Shown here: positions 35,139 to 46,406 of the stretch, in pieces | Position numbering within the stretch: position 1 is the first letter of the stretch | Layout of the letters: every line of letters starts with the position of its first letter | DNA from: Eleusine coracana subsp. coracana | Taxonomy: Eukaryota; Streptophyta; Magnoliopsida; Poales; Poaceae | Reading direction: 5' to 3' | NCBI GenBank assembly: GCA_032690845.1 | Contig: CM064424.1 | Span: forward strand, 35,467,462 to 35,531,461 | DNA: 64,000 bases | Made by a program: the position numbers and the translations under genes | The notes under the pieces: generated by a model | Told to the model about the DNA's origin: nothing | Databases searched by the model: none | What the model saw: only the letters and a program-made list of their open reading frames with translations

Positions 35139-35369
35139 GAAGGATCTCCTCATATTGAGCAATTCTTGTGAAAAATCAATAGGAATCCAGTTCATTGGCT
35201 CAAATTGATCAAGTAGTTTAGCATTTGCCAATATCCTATCCCCCTTTGGTTTAGCAAAGTTACCTTCGAATTCCTTCAGGTGGTTGTCCAGAATCGCAGC
35301 TTCTATCTTGGTATATTCCTTGCAGCTTGACGGAGTTGTCAGGGCGATCAGTTCCCCTGTTGTTGCAAC
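35139..35369 (-). repeat. Duplicated 231-bp piece of Athila interior
   Basis: Same orientation as 33028-33258 and about 95% identical by eye. The source copy lies between protease and gag. The duplicate stops exactly where the source runs into the palindrome pair at 33259. Confidence 0.85.
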
Positions 35370-35380
35370 TTCGCCAAATC

Positions 35381-35603
35381 TTTCATTATCCTGTTACATC
35401 TCTAATAACATTCATCCACCACTCTCTCACCGTCATCATTCACACCAACCCAACCATTGCAATCTATTAGTAAGCCTTTAATAGCAATAGTCCCGCTTGT
35501 TCCTTATGGATTCGATAACCTTGGAATACTCTGAGGAAAAAAGAGCTACAATTGTACATTGTCCTCTTGCGGTATATAAGTGGGTGCGTAACTACAACCA
35601 ACA
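35381..35603 (+). repeat. Athila LTR piece (last 225 bp, plus orientation)
   Basis: Ends AACTACAACCAACA (35603) just before a primer-binding site, and is the reverse complement of 18354-18570. It is the truncated 5' LTR of the plus-strand partner. Confidence 0.8.
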
Positions 35604-38600
35604 AGCATCATTTTCTGGCACCATTGTCGGGGATCAGCAACTCGAACCTGTTTAGAGGGATCTATCTAGTTTATCGAATTAATCCTTTATCTTTTTATTG
35701 CACATACCCTATTTTTCTTTGTTTGTGTGCCCATTGAAAAATAGGTACAAAGCTAGCCACACAGCCTCGACTGGAGCACGGCGACATAGCGGCTTGCGCT
35801 GATCGATGCCAACGCCGACGACCTCGCTCTTTGTTGATTCTCTTGCTCCACAGCAGTAGGTGCTAACTTTGTTAGTGGCCCATCATCTGCTACGGAGTCC
35901 ATGTTCATGAAAAACTCTCTTGTGCCAATCGGCGCAACGCCCATGCCAATCGGCACCTCACCACTCCATGAAAAGGGAGGTACGCTCCTTGTGTCAATAT
36001 TTTTTTTAACTAATGCTTTGCAAGGATTCTATCTTGTTCATAGAAATAGATGATGGCGAGAAATAGATGATTGTGAGGATGTTCTATCCGCTGACAAAAA
36101 GAAGGTGTTTACGAAATTCTACAGAGGATTGAAAGACCTACAAATTTGATATTGTGGAAGAGCATCAAGTCTAGTTTCCAATGGTTTAAACCTCACATCG
36201 TTTGGAGTTCCCTACAAGGATTTATGGCCAAAACACGAGATGCTGCACAGACTGTTTGAATATTTCACGAGAGTTGCAAATAATTGGAAGTTTGAGCCAA
36301 ATATGAAATTAAAGTCCTACATCCACATGATATATGGGTTTCCATACATTTATAAGACTTCCTTTTGGTGATTGACATGGATTCAAGTTGTTCCAAACAC
36401 GGAGTTTGAATATTTGGAAAGTTTGAATTCAATTCGGACTCGTCGCAAGATGGCCTAACATACCTTTAGAAAAAAGGTCATATCTCCCTGATACGGAGTC
36501 CGAATTGGACGCATGCCCGATGCAATGGCATAGGTTTCCGCCTCTAATTCCTTCTGATCGCGGCGCTGTGTCAGAAACAAAATGTTGGTTCAGAAAAGCA
36601 ACAACAGATTTCTTCGGATTTCTTCACTGTCGACTTGATGGATCATTGTGCAAGAATTGAGAAGTTGCATCTACTCTTCATCATTTGCTGGTGCAACAAA
36701 TATCAAAGATTCACATGTCATATGACAAGCCGACATATGCACCAATGCTTAAAAGATGAAGTCATCAAGATTTTCCATGTGAAGATGAAGATGACAACAA
36801 AGATAGCTCGAGCAATTCTCCCACAAGAAAATGATTGGAAGTTGAACAAGATTGAAGACTCCAGAGCATTATATCATACACACACATTGAGCATTTTGCA
36901 ATGCAATGAAGATGGGCAATGAGTGAACCACGATGAAGTTTGCATAAGTACAAGCTGCATGGAAATCTTTGGATCTTACACCATGAACCATGGCTTCACG
37001 ACAATAAGGTATGTAAGAAGTCTAGCTACATGACTTTAATTGAAGCGCTTTTCAGGAGGCAACCCGTGTTTTTGTGTTTTTGTTTTGTTTGGATTGATTA
37101 GTGCTACTAGGAGGGCAACCTAGAGTTTTGGTGTTGTGAGAATAACCCAACTCAATTGGTTCACTTGTGGCAAGTTAGTTCTAGATTAACTTTTTATTTT
37201 TAGACCTCCATCACCATCCTTTTGTGTTTTGTTTGCAAAAATCATCCACTACATGCATAATTTGTGAGAACTTGCTTTGTTTTTGGTTTTTGCATAATGT
37301 TTTCGCTTGCATGCATCTTAATCATCTAACTTCAGCCCACCTAAGCCTCCCACCCTTCATTTTTCATCGTATTCCAGAGCCAATTCCTATTGCGCCGATC
37401 AGCAGAGGCACACTACCGATTGGCGCAGCACCCAAATGCTTTTCTAAGCATTCCTTCACTCCCGCCTAACATGTTTGTGTTTTGTTTCACACAAACCGCC
37501 AACTTTGCATGTTCATATTCACTTTCCCACTCATAATAGCTTGGTTTGAACTTGATGATGAGCACTTAATTGGCTTTGTGAGCTTTCTAGCAAATTTTGA
37601 TGTAAACATGGTGTTTATGCTTATTTGTTGAACAACATTGGATAGTTCATTTGCCTTGCTATGTTTTGCATCATTTGCATTGGTTGGTTGCTAGTCTATT
37701 GCAATGCGCTATTCATTTGATCTAATGAAGTTTTGTCATAGCTAAATGATGAACATGGTGTTTTGATTTTGGTTATTAAGAATTTTGTTATGATTAATGA
37801 CAACAATTTAGTTGTAAGCATGGTGCTTAGAGCTAGGTGTAAACATTGTTCTTGTTTAGCTTCCATGCCTCTAACCTTCACTGCTAACATAAAAATTCTT
37901 TTTCTTCATGTTGTTTGCTTTGTTTCAAGACTAAACAATGAAAACTTTGAACTTAGAATTATGACATTCATTTAGCAATTTTGTGTGAACGTGGTGTTTA
38001 GACTAAATTGTGGAACAACATTGTTATAGTCTTGTTTCTTTGGTAACATTGTGATTTTAACTCCAGGCATCCACACTTGTGCACACACGTACACCCATTA
38101 GGATTTTGTTTTCTTTTTGCTACTAGAATTAAAATGCAACAAGTTGAACTTTTGAGGTTGTTGCTAGATGGTAGATATTGTTCTATCCCCGACCATCATA
38201 TCGGGGGTAGTATGTGCATTTCAATATTTTGCAGGAATGAAAGAAGTACTCTCAAACAAGGAAAGTAGAAGGAAACGAGGTGACAACAGCCACATATACA
38301 AGAGGAAGCATTAGGACAACACATCAAGGCTAGAGATGGAGGTGACGAGAGGCACAACTGTCTGCGCCGATAAGTGCAACCTTGTGCCGATCGGCGCTCC
38401 CTCGCTGCTCCTGCTATCGCCCTTCTCTCGTGCAATCCAGCAAGATTTTAAGGATGGGGGAGGCACACGCTGCGCTTCAATTGATTAATATACGGTAACA
38501 TCCCTTTGATTCTTCACTTCTCCTAATCTTATTTTCTTCTCAAACCTGTACTTGTTGTCTGCTTCCAACTTGAGTCTTTCTCCCTTTTTCTTCTATGATA

Positions 38601-40477
38601 CCCTTCTTGTTTTGTTCATGCAATAGGTTATTTGTAATTTATCACTTAGAACATAGAATAGACAATGACATATCCCTAATAGCTACCTTAGGGTGACCAA
38701 ATGTCATTAATTTATCTAGGGGAGCTTGCCTGTATCATCACTGTCATCTCATAATGCTTTCACACTAAATAAATGCATAATTATGATGAGGATCTTTGCT
38801 AGAGATATGATGAAAGTTGCTATTGTTATTGGAAGTTGCATGATTCATTGCACATAATTGTCCACTGCTGAATTTTGAACTAAGCACCAATTCTATGAAC
38901 TCTATTTGCTTTAGTGGTGGTGTCTGTTGAGATGTTTTGATAAAGACCCCATATGGTTGAATTGTTCTTCATGACAATATGCTTTGCTCTCTAAGAAGAA
39001 AACTCCAACATAGCCAGTGTACTTAATAATTTTTGAAAAACTGTTACATGTTGTCTGTAACCCTTGAAAATTTTGCTCTCTTGCATTGATCATACCCACC
39101 AAAGCCGAAAATGCTACACTTATATGATAAACCTGTAGATTGCAACATGTGATTTGATGAGTTGTTTCAACTTTGTATTCTTTTGGTATGAGACTTGGAA
39201 GTTGGCCATTTTATTTGCGTAACTATCACTTGTTTGCTAGCCTTTCATATTTAGCAATGCTCGCTGAATATTCCGACATGTAAACCTATATTTCTTTTGG
39301 TGTTGTCCTCTCCTTGTCCACAACCTATGATGTGAGTTTCTCGTCAAGCCGTTGCACTATTTCTATGGTTTTATGCACAAACTACCAACCTCTTGCTGTA
39401 GACGAAGATTTTCATCAATAAACACCTCTAACGACTCTCTAAAGTGCAAAAGAGCAATACAAGGAGAAGACAAGGCGAAATCAGAAGTGTGCCGATCGGC
39501 GCAGCTCTGCGCTGATAGGCGCTAGGACTAAAAAATTCAGGAAGCACTCTGTTATCTCTAGAAAGCAATTATAAGTGTTTCAGATGGTCGAAGAGAAGAA
39601 ATAAAGGATTTAGCTAGTGCTCTTCTTTTTCCACTCCCTTTGCTCAGGATGAGTAATGTTTAAGCATGGGGTGATGGCCGTCATTCATCATTTCGAAGCA
39701 CTAGCTAATGGACTTCAAATAAAAAATTGTTGATGGAAGATCAAGAATGTTCAATCAAGTTGCAAGAGAGGAGATTTGTGCATAAACCATTATTCTTCAA
39801 GTAAGTGCATTCAATTGGCTGAAACTCTATCACTCCAACCATGTGCAATCCGATTTCGAGAACTTCATTTGTATCTTGAGATCATTCTTTGCCTTTTTGC
39901 ACATGTCCACCTTTCTAAAAGTGTGTGTTTTTCCTTTTCTTCACAATGTTTTCCAATGGCCTTTTTGACAAGACTTTGTAAAACCAATTAGAATTATCTC
40001 TTGATTTGACAATACTCTAAGTTATATTGTTTCTAGTTGTTTTCCTACCAAGCTACACATAAAACCTTCCACCAAATATTTGTAGATAGGATCACTTCTA
40101 GTTGTTTGGCTTGTGAGATTTGTAAGATGAGTGTTGCCTTGATTCTTTGCGAGAGAGTGATTTGTTTGGATAAATGAGACTAAATTTTTGGAAAAACTTT
40201 ATCATTTAAGGCCTAGTTTGAGGAGCAATCTGATTTGAGAGTAGAAGCTACTTTATTTGATCATTATGGTCAAATCTTAGTCATTTACTGTTCCCCACTA
40301 GTATCTTTGAGTAGTAGAGTTGGTGCAACATATAATTTTTGTACTACACTCTTAAAGCGGGTTAGATATGCATGTGCCTTGATGAATGCGAGTGAAGATA
40401 ACATGATTGCAATGCTGATCTCTCCTTGAGAAGATTTATTTACTCGGGGACGAGCAAAGGTTTAAGCATGGGGGAAC
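35604..40477 (+). mobile_element. Interior of non-coding plus-strand Athila partner
   Basis: Starts with a tRNA-Asp-like primer-binding site (TGGCACCATTGTCGGGGATC, 35616-35635) and ends with an Athila-type polypurine stretch (GGGGACGAGCAAAGG, then AAGCATGGGGGAAC to 40477). In 4.9 kb I see no Gag or Pol motif, only short chance frames. It carries palindrome pairs at 35921-35957, 37391-37427, 38363-38398 and 39488-39523 and one single near 35797. It fits a large non-autonomous derivative (LARD-like) of the Athila family. Confidence 0.7.
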
Positions 40478-41457
40478 TGTTGGTGGTTTCTATGTACCCG
40501 TTTTATATAACAATAACCACAAATATTGTACCATATTCTCATCATAATCATGTGTTTTACCTCTAATATTGATGATTTCCATATGTAGTGTCGTTTTAGT
40601 GCTTTATTGTAGAAACAGGTGAAAAGACGACAAAATGGCTCTTATATGAGAAGTACCGACATGAAGCCCAACTCGCCGTGCAAGGAGGGCTTCCCACTAG
40701 CCCATGAAGCTTACAAGACATACCTGAACGTCCATGAGGCCCAATGTGCAAGCCCAAGGTCAAGGCCCAATGCCTAATTCTAGAAGGTTTATCCGGAAGG
40801 AAAGTTCAATTCGCGAAGTCTAGAAATAGCACTGTATTGTCACGCGATTTCGGAGCCCAAGACGTGGTCAAATAGGAAATCTCAGAATACCAAATTGAAT
40901 ATCTCGTCATGAGCTTTCCGAAACATATATGATTTGCATTTATTAGACTCCAGAGCTGGGAGATATGGGCCCCGCAAGGCAGACTGCATAGAGGAATCTG
41001 AATTAGGATAGATATTTTGGCATCGCAATTTTGGTAATCTAAACATCCAAATCTGAGGATCCAAATAATACCAAAGTTTTAGATATTTTCAAGGGCTATG
41101 AGATAGAGTCTAGGTTTGCCTCATTTGGTCTCCGGAAGCATAGGTTATGATTAAAGTAAGTCGGCACAGTTTATGAAAGGTACAAAACCGACTTGGATTC
41201 AATCTCTATGAGCTAAAATTGGAGGCCAAGCAAGGGGGGACGTGACCGGAGGCTATATAAACACCCATATGACGTCCAAGACAGGAGTACAAGAAAAAGG
41301 GAAGTGATCAAGACGTAGTAGCCGCTGCACATCACCAGTAGGCCGTCGGAGTTGAAGAGCCACCAAATTGAGAGATGTAATCTAGTCGGGTAGGGACCCT
41401 GCGTGGTGCACTACACCAGAGCTAGGAAAAGTAGAGCCATATACCTTAGGAGTCGTC
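40478..41457 (+). repeat. Athila LTR piece (first 980 bp, plus orientation)
   Basis: Begins TGTTGGTGGTTTC right after the polypurine tract, so it is the 3' LTR of the plus-strand partner, cut at 41457. Together with 41458-42272 it makes a large inverted repeat. Confidence 0.8.
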
Positions 41458-42272
41458 CTCCTGTCATGGACGTCATATGGGTGTTTATATAGCCTCTGGT
41501 CATGTCCTCCCTTGCTTGGCCTCCAAGTTTAGCTCATAGAGATTGAATCCAAATCGGTTTTGTACCTTCCATAAACTGTGCCGACTTACTTTAATCATAA
41601 CCTATGCTTCCGGAGACCAAATTAGGCAAACCTGGACTCTATCTCGTAGCCCTTGAAAATATCTATAACTTTGGTATGATTTGGATCCTCAGATTTGGAT
41701 GTTTAGATTACCAAAATTGCGATACCAAAATATCTGTCCTGATTCGGATTCCTATGTGCAGTCTGCCTTGGGGGGCCCATATCTCCCAGCACTAGAGTCT
41801 AATAAATGCAAATCATATATGTTTCAGAAATCTCGTGATGAGATCGTCAACTTTGGTATTCTGATATTTCCTATTTGACCATGTCTTGGGCTCCGAAATC
41901 GCGTGACAATACAGTGCTATTTCTGAACTCCGTGAATTAAACTTTCCTTCCGGATAAACTTTCTAGAAATCCTTAGTCATTGGGCCTCGACCTTGGGCTT
42001 GCACATTGGGCCTCATGGACGTCCAGGTATGTCTTGTAAGCTTCATGGGCTAGTGGGACGCCCTCCTTGCATGGCGAGTCGGGCTTCATGTCGGTACTTC
42101 TCATATAAGAGTCATTTTGTCGTCTTTTCACCTGTTTCTGCAATAAAGCACTAAAATGACGCTACATGTGGAAATCGTCAATATTAGAGGTAAAACACAT
42201 GATTATGATGATAATATGGTATGATATTGGTGGTTATTGGCATATAAAACAGGTACATTGGAACCACCAACA
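41458..42272 (-). repeat. Athila LTR piece (first 815 bp, minus orientation)
   Basis: Minus-strand start TGTTGGTGGTTCC at 42272. It pairs with 40478-41287 as a reverse complement (above 90% by eye), and marks the outer edge of the whole composite; C1 resumes at 42273. Confidence 0.85.
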
Positions 42273-42910
42273 CTGCCGCGCAGCATCACCGAGCCGCCGC
42301 CACCGTGCACCACCTCCCATGCCACCACCCTCAGCCGTACTCTCACATGCGTGCAAGGACAAAGACACCACAAGTACCGAGATCATATGTCCTAGGACAA
42401 AGTTAAGAGCTTTCCCCAATCTCCATTGCCGGCGACCTCAAAGCTCCAACCTTTTCGGTGATCGGAGCATGTTCCACGATGTTCTTTGATCTCGATGTGT
42501 CTTCTTCCTCCTAGGGTATTGCTACTATTCTCCTTCCATCGTCTTATGCCCTAATTCCGAGTAATTAGTTAATTGATGCAATTAGTACTAATTCTCATCA
42601 TTAGTTTCATTAATTAATTAGCACAACCTAGTCTACAATTAATTCATTGATTATCTGTTAATTGCATGTCTAGGGTTTGTCTCCTGTCTAGTCTACGAGT
42701 AGATTTCATTGCCATTATTTGACTATACACTAGATGACTCACACCAGCCACATATAGTCAATGATCAGTGTTGTTACTTTGCATAATTGCCTAGTGATCA
42801 TGTCCTTCATTCAGTGCTAGGATTTCTATAGCGCATTCTTTCCTAGCAGTACTTTGCTTGTAGATGTATTAGGACTCTATGCTTATCCCATCTACACCTA
42901 TGTGCGTGCA
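42273..42910 (+). other. C1 interior resumed: GC-rich upstream region of ORF2
   Basis: Homologous to C2 50690-51310. It begins with an Ala/Pro-type GC-rich stretch, then 'ttttcggtgatcgg', AT-rich sequence with 'tagtctac' phrases and 'cattcagtgctagg', ending at the ORF2 start. No other gene. Confidence 0.7.
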
Positions 42911-44682
42911 GTGATAGCAAAGCAGTCAACAGAGATGGCGGGATCAGGATAGGACAAGGGCAAGGGGAAGATGCCTGAGAAGCCCAAGAACAAGAAGATA
43001 CCGAGGTTGGACCCAGAGTCAGAGAGGGCGCAGAGGGTTGCTAGACACCTCGAGGCCATGGAGCAGTCACGCAGGACACCTGGCTCATGTCTAAGGATCA
43101 GCCAGCCAGCAGAGGACCGGGGGTTCAGGAGGAGCACCGGATAGAGGACAGCACCTTTAACAGTCGGAGTTGTGCCACCGCCGTGGCCGCAGCATACTCC
43201 GATTTCCCGTCAGGGGAGATCTTCGAGAACTGCGGATCAGGAATCCTCTAGGCAATAGGAGGAGGAGTCTGAGGAGGAGGAGACCGCAGAGGTGGAGACC
43301 TCAGAGTCTGAGGAGCTTGTAGATGAGGAGGCTGAGGAGTCAGAGGAGGAGGCAGAGCAGACTGTCCCCCAGAGGACAGCTCACCGGGTAGGAGACCCGA
43401 GGTGCACCTGTGAGGTGTGCACTAGGAGGCTGCAGAGACTTGTTCAGGCAGCCGGAGAGACGGATATCCTTAAGGTTCCTACAAAGGACCTTAAGGTGCT
43501 TTGCTTGGTACCCTTGGAGCAGTCAGTGCCAGTCCCTAGAGACCCCGCTACTGGAGAGAGGTATTGGATAGTTCTCCAGAGGAGGATTGGAGAGGGCCTG
43601 AGACATTGTGTGGCCTTGAGGACGAGAGACAAGGTGCTTGTACCACAACAGTACATCACCTACCAGGCCATGAGGAGGGCCACAGGCACAAACATGGAGC
43701 AGTACTTCTCATACCTGCCAGGACTAGCAGAGCTTGTTACTGCTCCACACAGGTTCAGAGAGGACATTGTCCTCGAGTTCTATGCAACACTGTGGGTTGC
43801 GAGAGACCGCTTAGAGATCTGATTCCTGTTCAGAGGGAAGCCACACCATGTCACCAGGGAGGACCTGATCTCCCACCTTGGACTCCTGGCTTCAGACTTC
43901 CAGCTTTACAGGACTGCCTACGGTACACTGGAGCCACCTCACAGACCTCTGGGAGGGAAGCTTCCTTCAGACGACCTTGTGTTGATTGCTTTCCCACCTC
44001 CGCACACTCCAGGTTTTTAGAGAGGCCCTGCAAGACTCACTGTAGAGGCCAAGGTGGTGAGAGAGATAGTCACCAGGACTATCATACCCAGGTCTGGCTA
44101 TAGAGAGGAGTTCACGCTCTTACACCAGTGGGTTGTAGCAGCCATCTTGAGGAGGTCAACCTTCGACTTGGCAGACCTTCTCATTGGAGAGATGGAGGAG
44201 GTCATTTATGAGAGGGTTGGAGGATGTCACTTGGTCTATGGTCCATATATCTGCTATCTCTTGAGGAGGATGGGCTTAGTGGTGAAGGAGCAGTACGAGG
44301 CTTTCCCTGAGGTGACCACTAGCTACTCACCTCGAGTCCCTAGGGGATCGTAGTCTACCTCCAACCAACACACAGGAGAGGAGGAGTAGGAGTCACTGGT
44401 ACTACACGAGCAGGCAGCTTAGCCAGATACGGTGATTCTCGAGTCAGCTAGTACAGGGGCACCTCCCTAACCAACAGGTTCACAGTCTGAGGACATTCTT
44501 ATTGTGACAGCACTTGCTGGACAGTTAGGAGAGTTTATTCAGAGTGTCTCAGAGGATAGATGTCAGATGATGGAAGTCATCAGGAGCCAGGCAAAGATTC
44601 AGATGCAGCAGTTTGCACTACTTACTGCCCTGATGACTCAGATGATGGAGTTGACCTAGAGGCAGGCCGGTCAGCAGCCAGG
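42911..44682 (+). pseudogene. C1 ORF2: putative plant transposon protein-like (Transposase_32-type), truncated by C2
   Basis: The start codon seen in C2 is lost (GTG here). A basic N-terminus (DKGKGKMPEKPKNKK), an acidic Glu/Ser-rich tract, a C-x-C-x2-C spot (CTCEVCTRRL), then the core: YFSYLPGLAELVTAPHRF, DIVLEFYATLWVARDR, FRGKPHHVTREDLISHLGLL, EFTLLHQWVVAAILRR, CHLVYGPYICYLLRRMGLV. The LEFYatl...v....v..edl..hLGl...lL......l...Ic.ll.r.g pattern is what I recognise from the putative plant transposon protein domain. Stops occur at 43820, about 44018, 44351 and several later. A Gln-rich, coiled-coil-like tail follows. C2 is inserted at 44683. Function unknown. It occupies the position where Sireviruses carry an envelope-like ORF. 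Confidence 0.65.
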
Positions 44683-46353
44683 TGTAAGCTTCATGACCAT
44701 TGCTAATTGGATCCCCGAGGTTTGAATGTTTTGGTGATAGATGACAACTATGAAATTGTGGGCTAATATCTACACGAGTGTTGTCTATGTAGGAATCATC
44801 TCTTGACTCTATTACAAATCATATGGATGATGGTTGCCTTGGCGATTGATGAAAATGACCATAAGCATGAGGCTTGTGAACTTGATGAAGTCCGAGGGTT
44901 GATGGAGATGGATCAAAGTGGAGAACAAGCTATGGTGCAAGTGTTTGGAACACTTGAGTAGTTGTTAGGGCTTTGAGTCCATAGGAAAACCTGGACAATC
45001 AAGGGGGTCTAGGTCATTCTCTTAGGTCATGACTAGTCGGTGATGTGCAAGGTTTCTCGATGAAATCATAGGCACTATATGATAGTGGAGAAGCCAAGGA
45101 GCTATTCAGGGAAGCCGGGAAATGAAGTCAAGCGAGGACAATAAGTTTCGGCTTCTGGACATAGAGATCAGACAGAGGGGTCTGTAGAGACTGGACTGTA
45201 CGGTCACTATGGGGAGTTGTCCAAGACTTAGAGCAAGAAGCAAGACTCTGTCAGCAGGTGACTCTATACAGACCGGACAGTCCGGTCTGCTGACCGGATG
45301 GTCCGGTCTGTAGGAGTGCAGGAACGGCAGAAGAGGTGCATTTCGTGGAGGCTCCTGGACTGGAGAGAGAAAGTGGACCAGACTATCTGGTCAGTTCAGA
45401 AGATTGCCTAGACAGAGGAGGCCAATGGTTGGGAAGAGCCGTTACAGAGTGACCGGACGGTCCGGTCAGGCAGAGACCGGACAGTCCAGTCAGTGTGTCT
45501 AGAAAGGCAATTTAGATGGAGCAATGGCTAGTTTGAGGTTGGGAGCCTATATAACTTCATTGCTAGGGTCTTGGAGACCTCTCTAGGCCAGTGGAATACC
45601 TGAGAGCATTTGGTAAGGTCCAAGAGGAAAAGAGGAGAGCGCTAGGAGGGGATATTGCATATCTTGAGAGTGCTAGAGAAGAGTAGCTTGTGCATCTTGC
45701 ACATCTAAGGCTAGAGTGTCCTTGAGGGTGTGATCTAGATTGTTAATCTTGGTCTATGGTGAGACCTAGACTGGTTAGGTGTTGGTGATCGGGCCTATCG
45801 TGATCGGTTGTGAAGGCCGTCACACGTTTGTACACGGTTTGAGCCCACCGCTGAAAGGGGCTTCGCTAGTGAGCGCCCGTGTCAGCTTGGGGAGTCCGGC
45901 AAGTTCTCGAGGGAGGTGAGCTTGTGCATTGTGCAGCAGTGACGCACACCATGTCTTCACTCAAGGAGTGATTGTGGGCTCGTGGGTGAGAACTCCACTT
46001 GGTGGCGGGAGGGACCAGAACTCCGGCGGGAGTGGTCCAACGAGGATTAGGGGAAGGTGCAATCTTGCCGAGACCTCGGGAAAAATCATGAGCATTCCTT
46101 GACCCTCTCTTTACTATTCCGCATTTGTGTGCTCTAGTGAGTAGGGTGACTTGTGGCTTGCATAGGCTAGTGTGATTCGCTTCCGCACTTTATCATATTA
46201 TGAACACTAGCATGTGTAGGGTCTTGACTTACTAGACTTGTTTAGGTTGCTTATTTTGTTAGACTTATGTAACGGAATTGAAGTATTTGGATTTGTGAGC
46301 GGCTTACCGATTCACCCCCCCCCCCCCATCTTGATACGCCTTCAGTCCTTACA
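44683..46353 (+). repeat. 5' LTR of C2 (LTR2), 1671 bp
   Basis: TGTAAGC to TTACA. Palindrome pairs with centres at 45174/45197, 45279/45300 and 45459/45483, and one single palindrome at 45376-45392 where LTR1 has a pair. A C run (about 46314-46327) lies close to the 3' end. Confidence 0.88.
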
Positions 46354-46355
46354 AG

Positions 46356-46369
46356 AGGTATCAGAACCA
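46356..46369 (+). other. Decayed primer-binding site of C2
   Basis: Reads GAGGTATCAGAACC, two changes from TGGTATCAGAGCC, directly after LTR2. Confidence 0.65.
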
Positions 46370-46406
46370 AGTGCTCATCTTTGAGGCTTCACCGCCTTGA
46401 GTAAGG

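Larger units (their letters stand above)
18933..39523. repeat. Dispersed paired GCGCCGATCGGCGC palindromes (14 pairs, 2 singles) of the Athila composite
   Basis: Dyad centres (first/second of each pair): 18939/18959, 19761/19782, 28983/29004, 29395/29416, 30223/30244, 32248/32269, 33266/33287, 34504/34525, 34638/34659, 34995/35016, 35928/35949, 37398/37419, 38370/38390 and 39495/39515. Singles are at about 30478 and 35802. Spacing is 21 bp in eleven pairs and 20 bp in three. The core CCGATCGG and flanking GC are conserved with scattered mismatches; the 6-8 bp between units are not. They lie in LTR pieces, in the non-coding interior of both Athila elements and in the ORF3 and protease coding regions. 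None is found in the nested Tekay-like element (20491-28660). Confidence 0.9.
18354..42272 (-). mobile_element. Athila-type Ty3 composite inserted in C1
   Basis: Outer edges are TGTTGGTCG (18354) and ACCACCAACA (42272), the two ends of one LTR family read on the minus strand. They are flanked by CCGCC (18349-18353) and CTGCC (42273-42277), a 5-bp duplication with one mismatch, and C1 sequence resumes on the right. The block therefore entered as one insertion and was later remodelled. Inside are a minus-strand gag-pol element with an extra ORF, a non-coding plus-strand partner (35381-41457), inverted LTR parts, and a nested Tekay-like element (20491-28660). Athila affinity: tRNA-Asp-like primer-binding sites, Gag type (NPYTHLQDLEALCQA) and the GAGGACATTGCAA / AAGTGTGGGG region after pol. 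Confidence 0.8.
11549..44682 (+). mobile_element. C1: non-autonomous Sirevirus-like Copia element (interrupted; 3' end outside window)
   Basis: Left edge is TGTAAGCTTC (11549), flanked by 'gaact'. The order is 5' LTR, tRNA-Met primer-binding site, gag, long non-coding region, ORF2. It is interrupted by solo LTR Z (12377-14140), the Athila composite (18354-42272) and, at 44683, by C2, beyond which the remainder of C1 should lie outside the window. No protease, integrase, RT or RNase H is present between gag and ORF2. Sirevirus affinity rests on Gag type (long C-terminal extension after the knuckle), CG-rich repeated LTR palindromes and, in C2, multiple AGGGGGAG tracts before the 3' LTR. Confidence 0.8.

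Noticed and set aside
18933..39523. CRISPR-like array reading of the repeated palindromes
   Set aside because: Repeats are widely dispersed pairs in a plant retroelement, with no regular array of 30-bp repeats and spacers and no cas genes.
36635..40429. Short plus-strand frames in the non-coding Athila partner
   Set aside because: All below 100 codons, without retroelement or host motifs, in AT-rich sequence where such frames are expected by chance.
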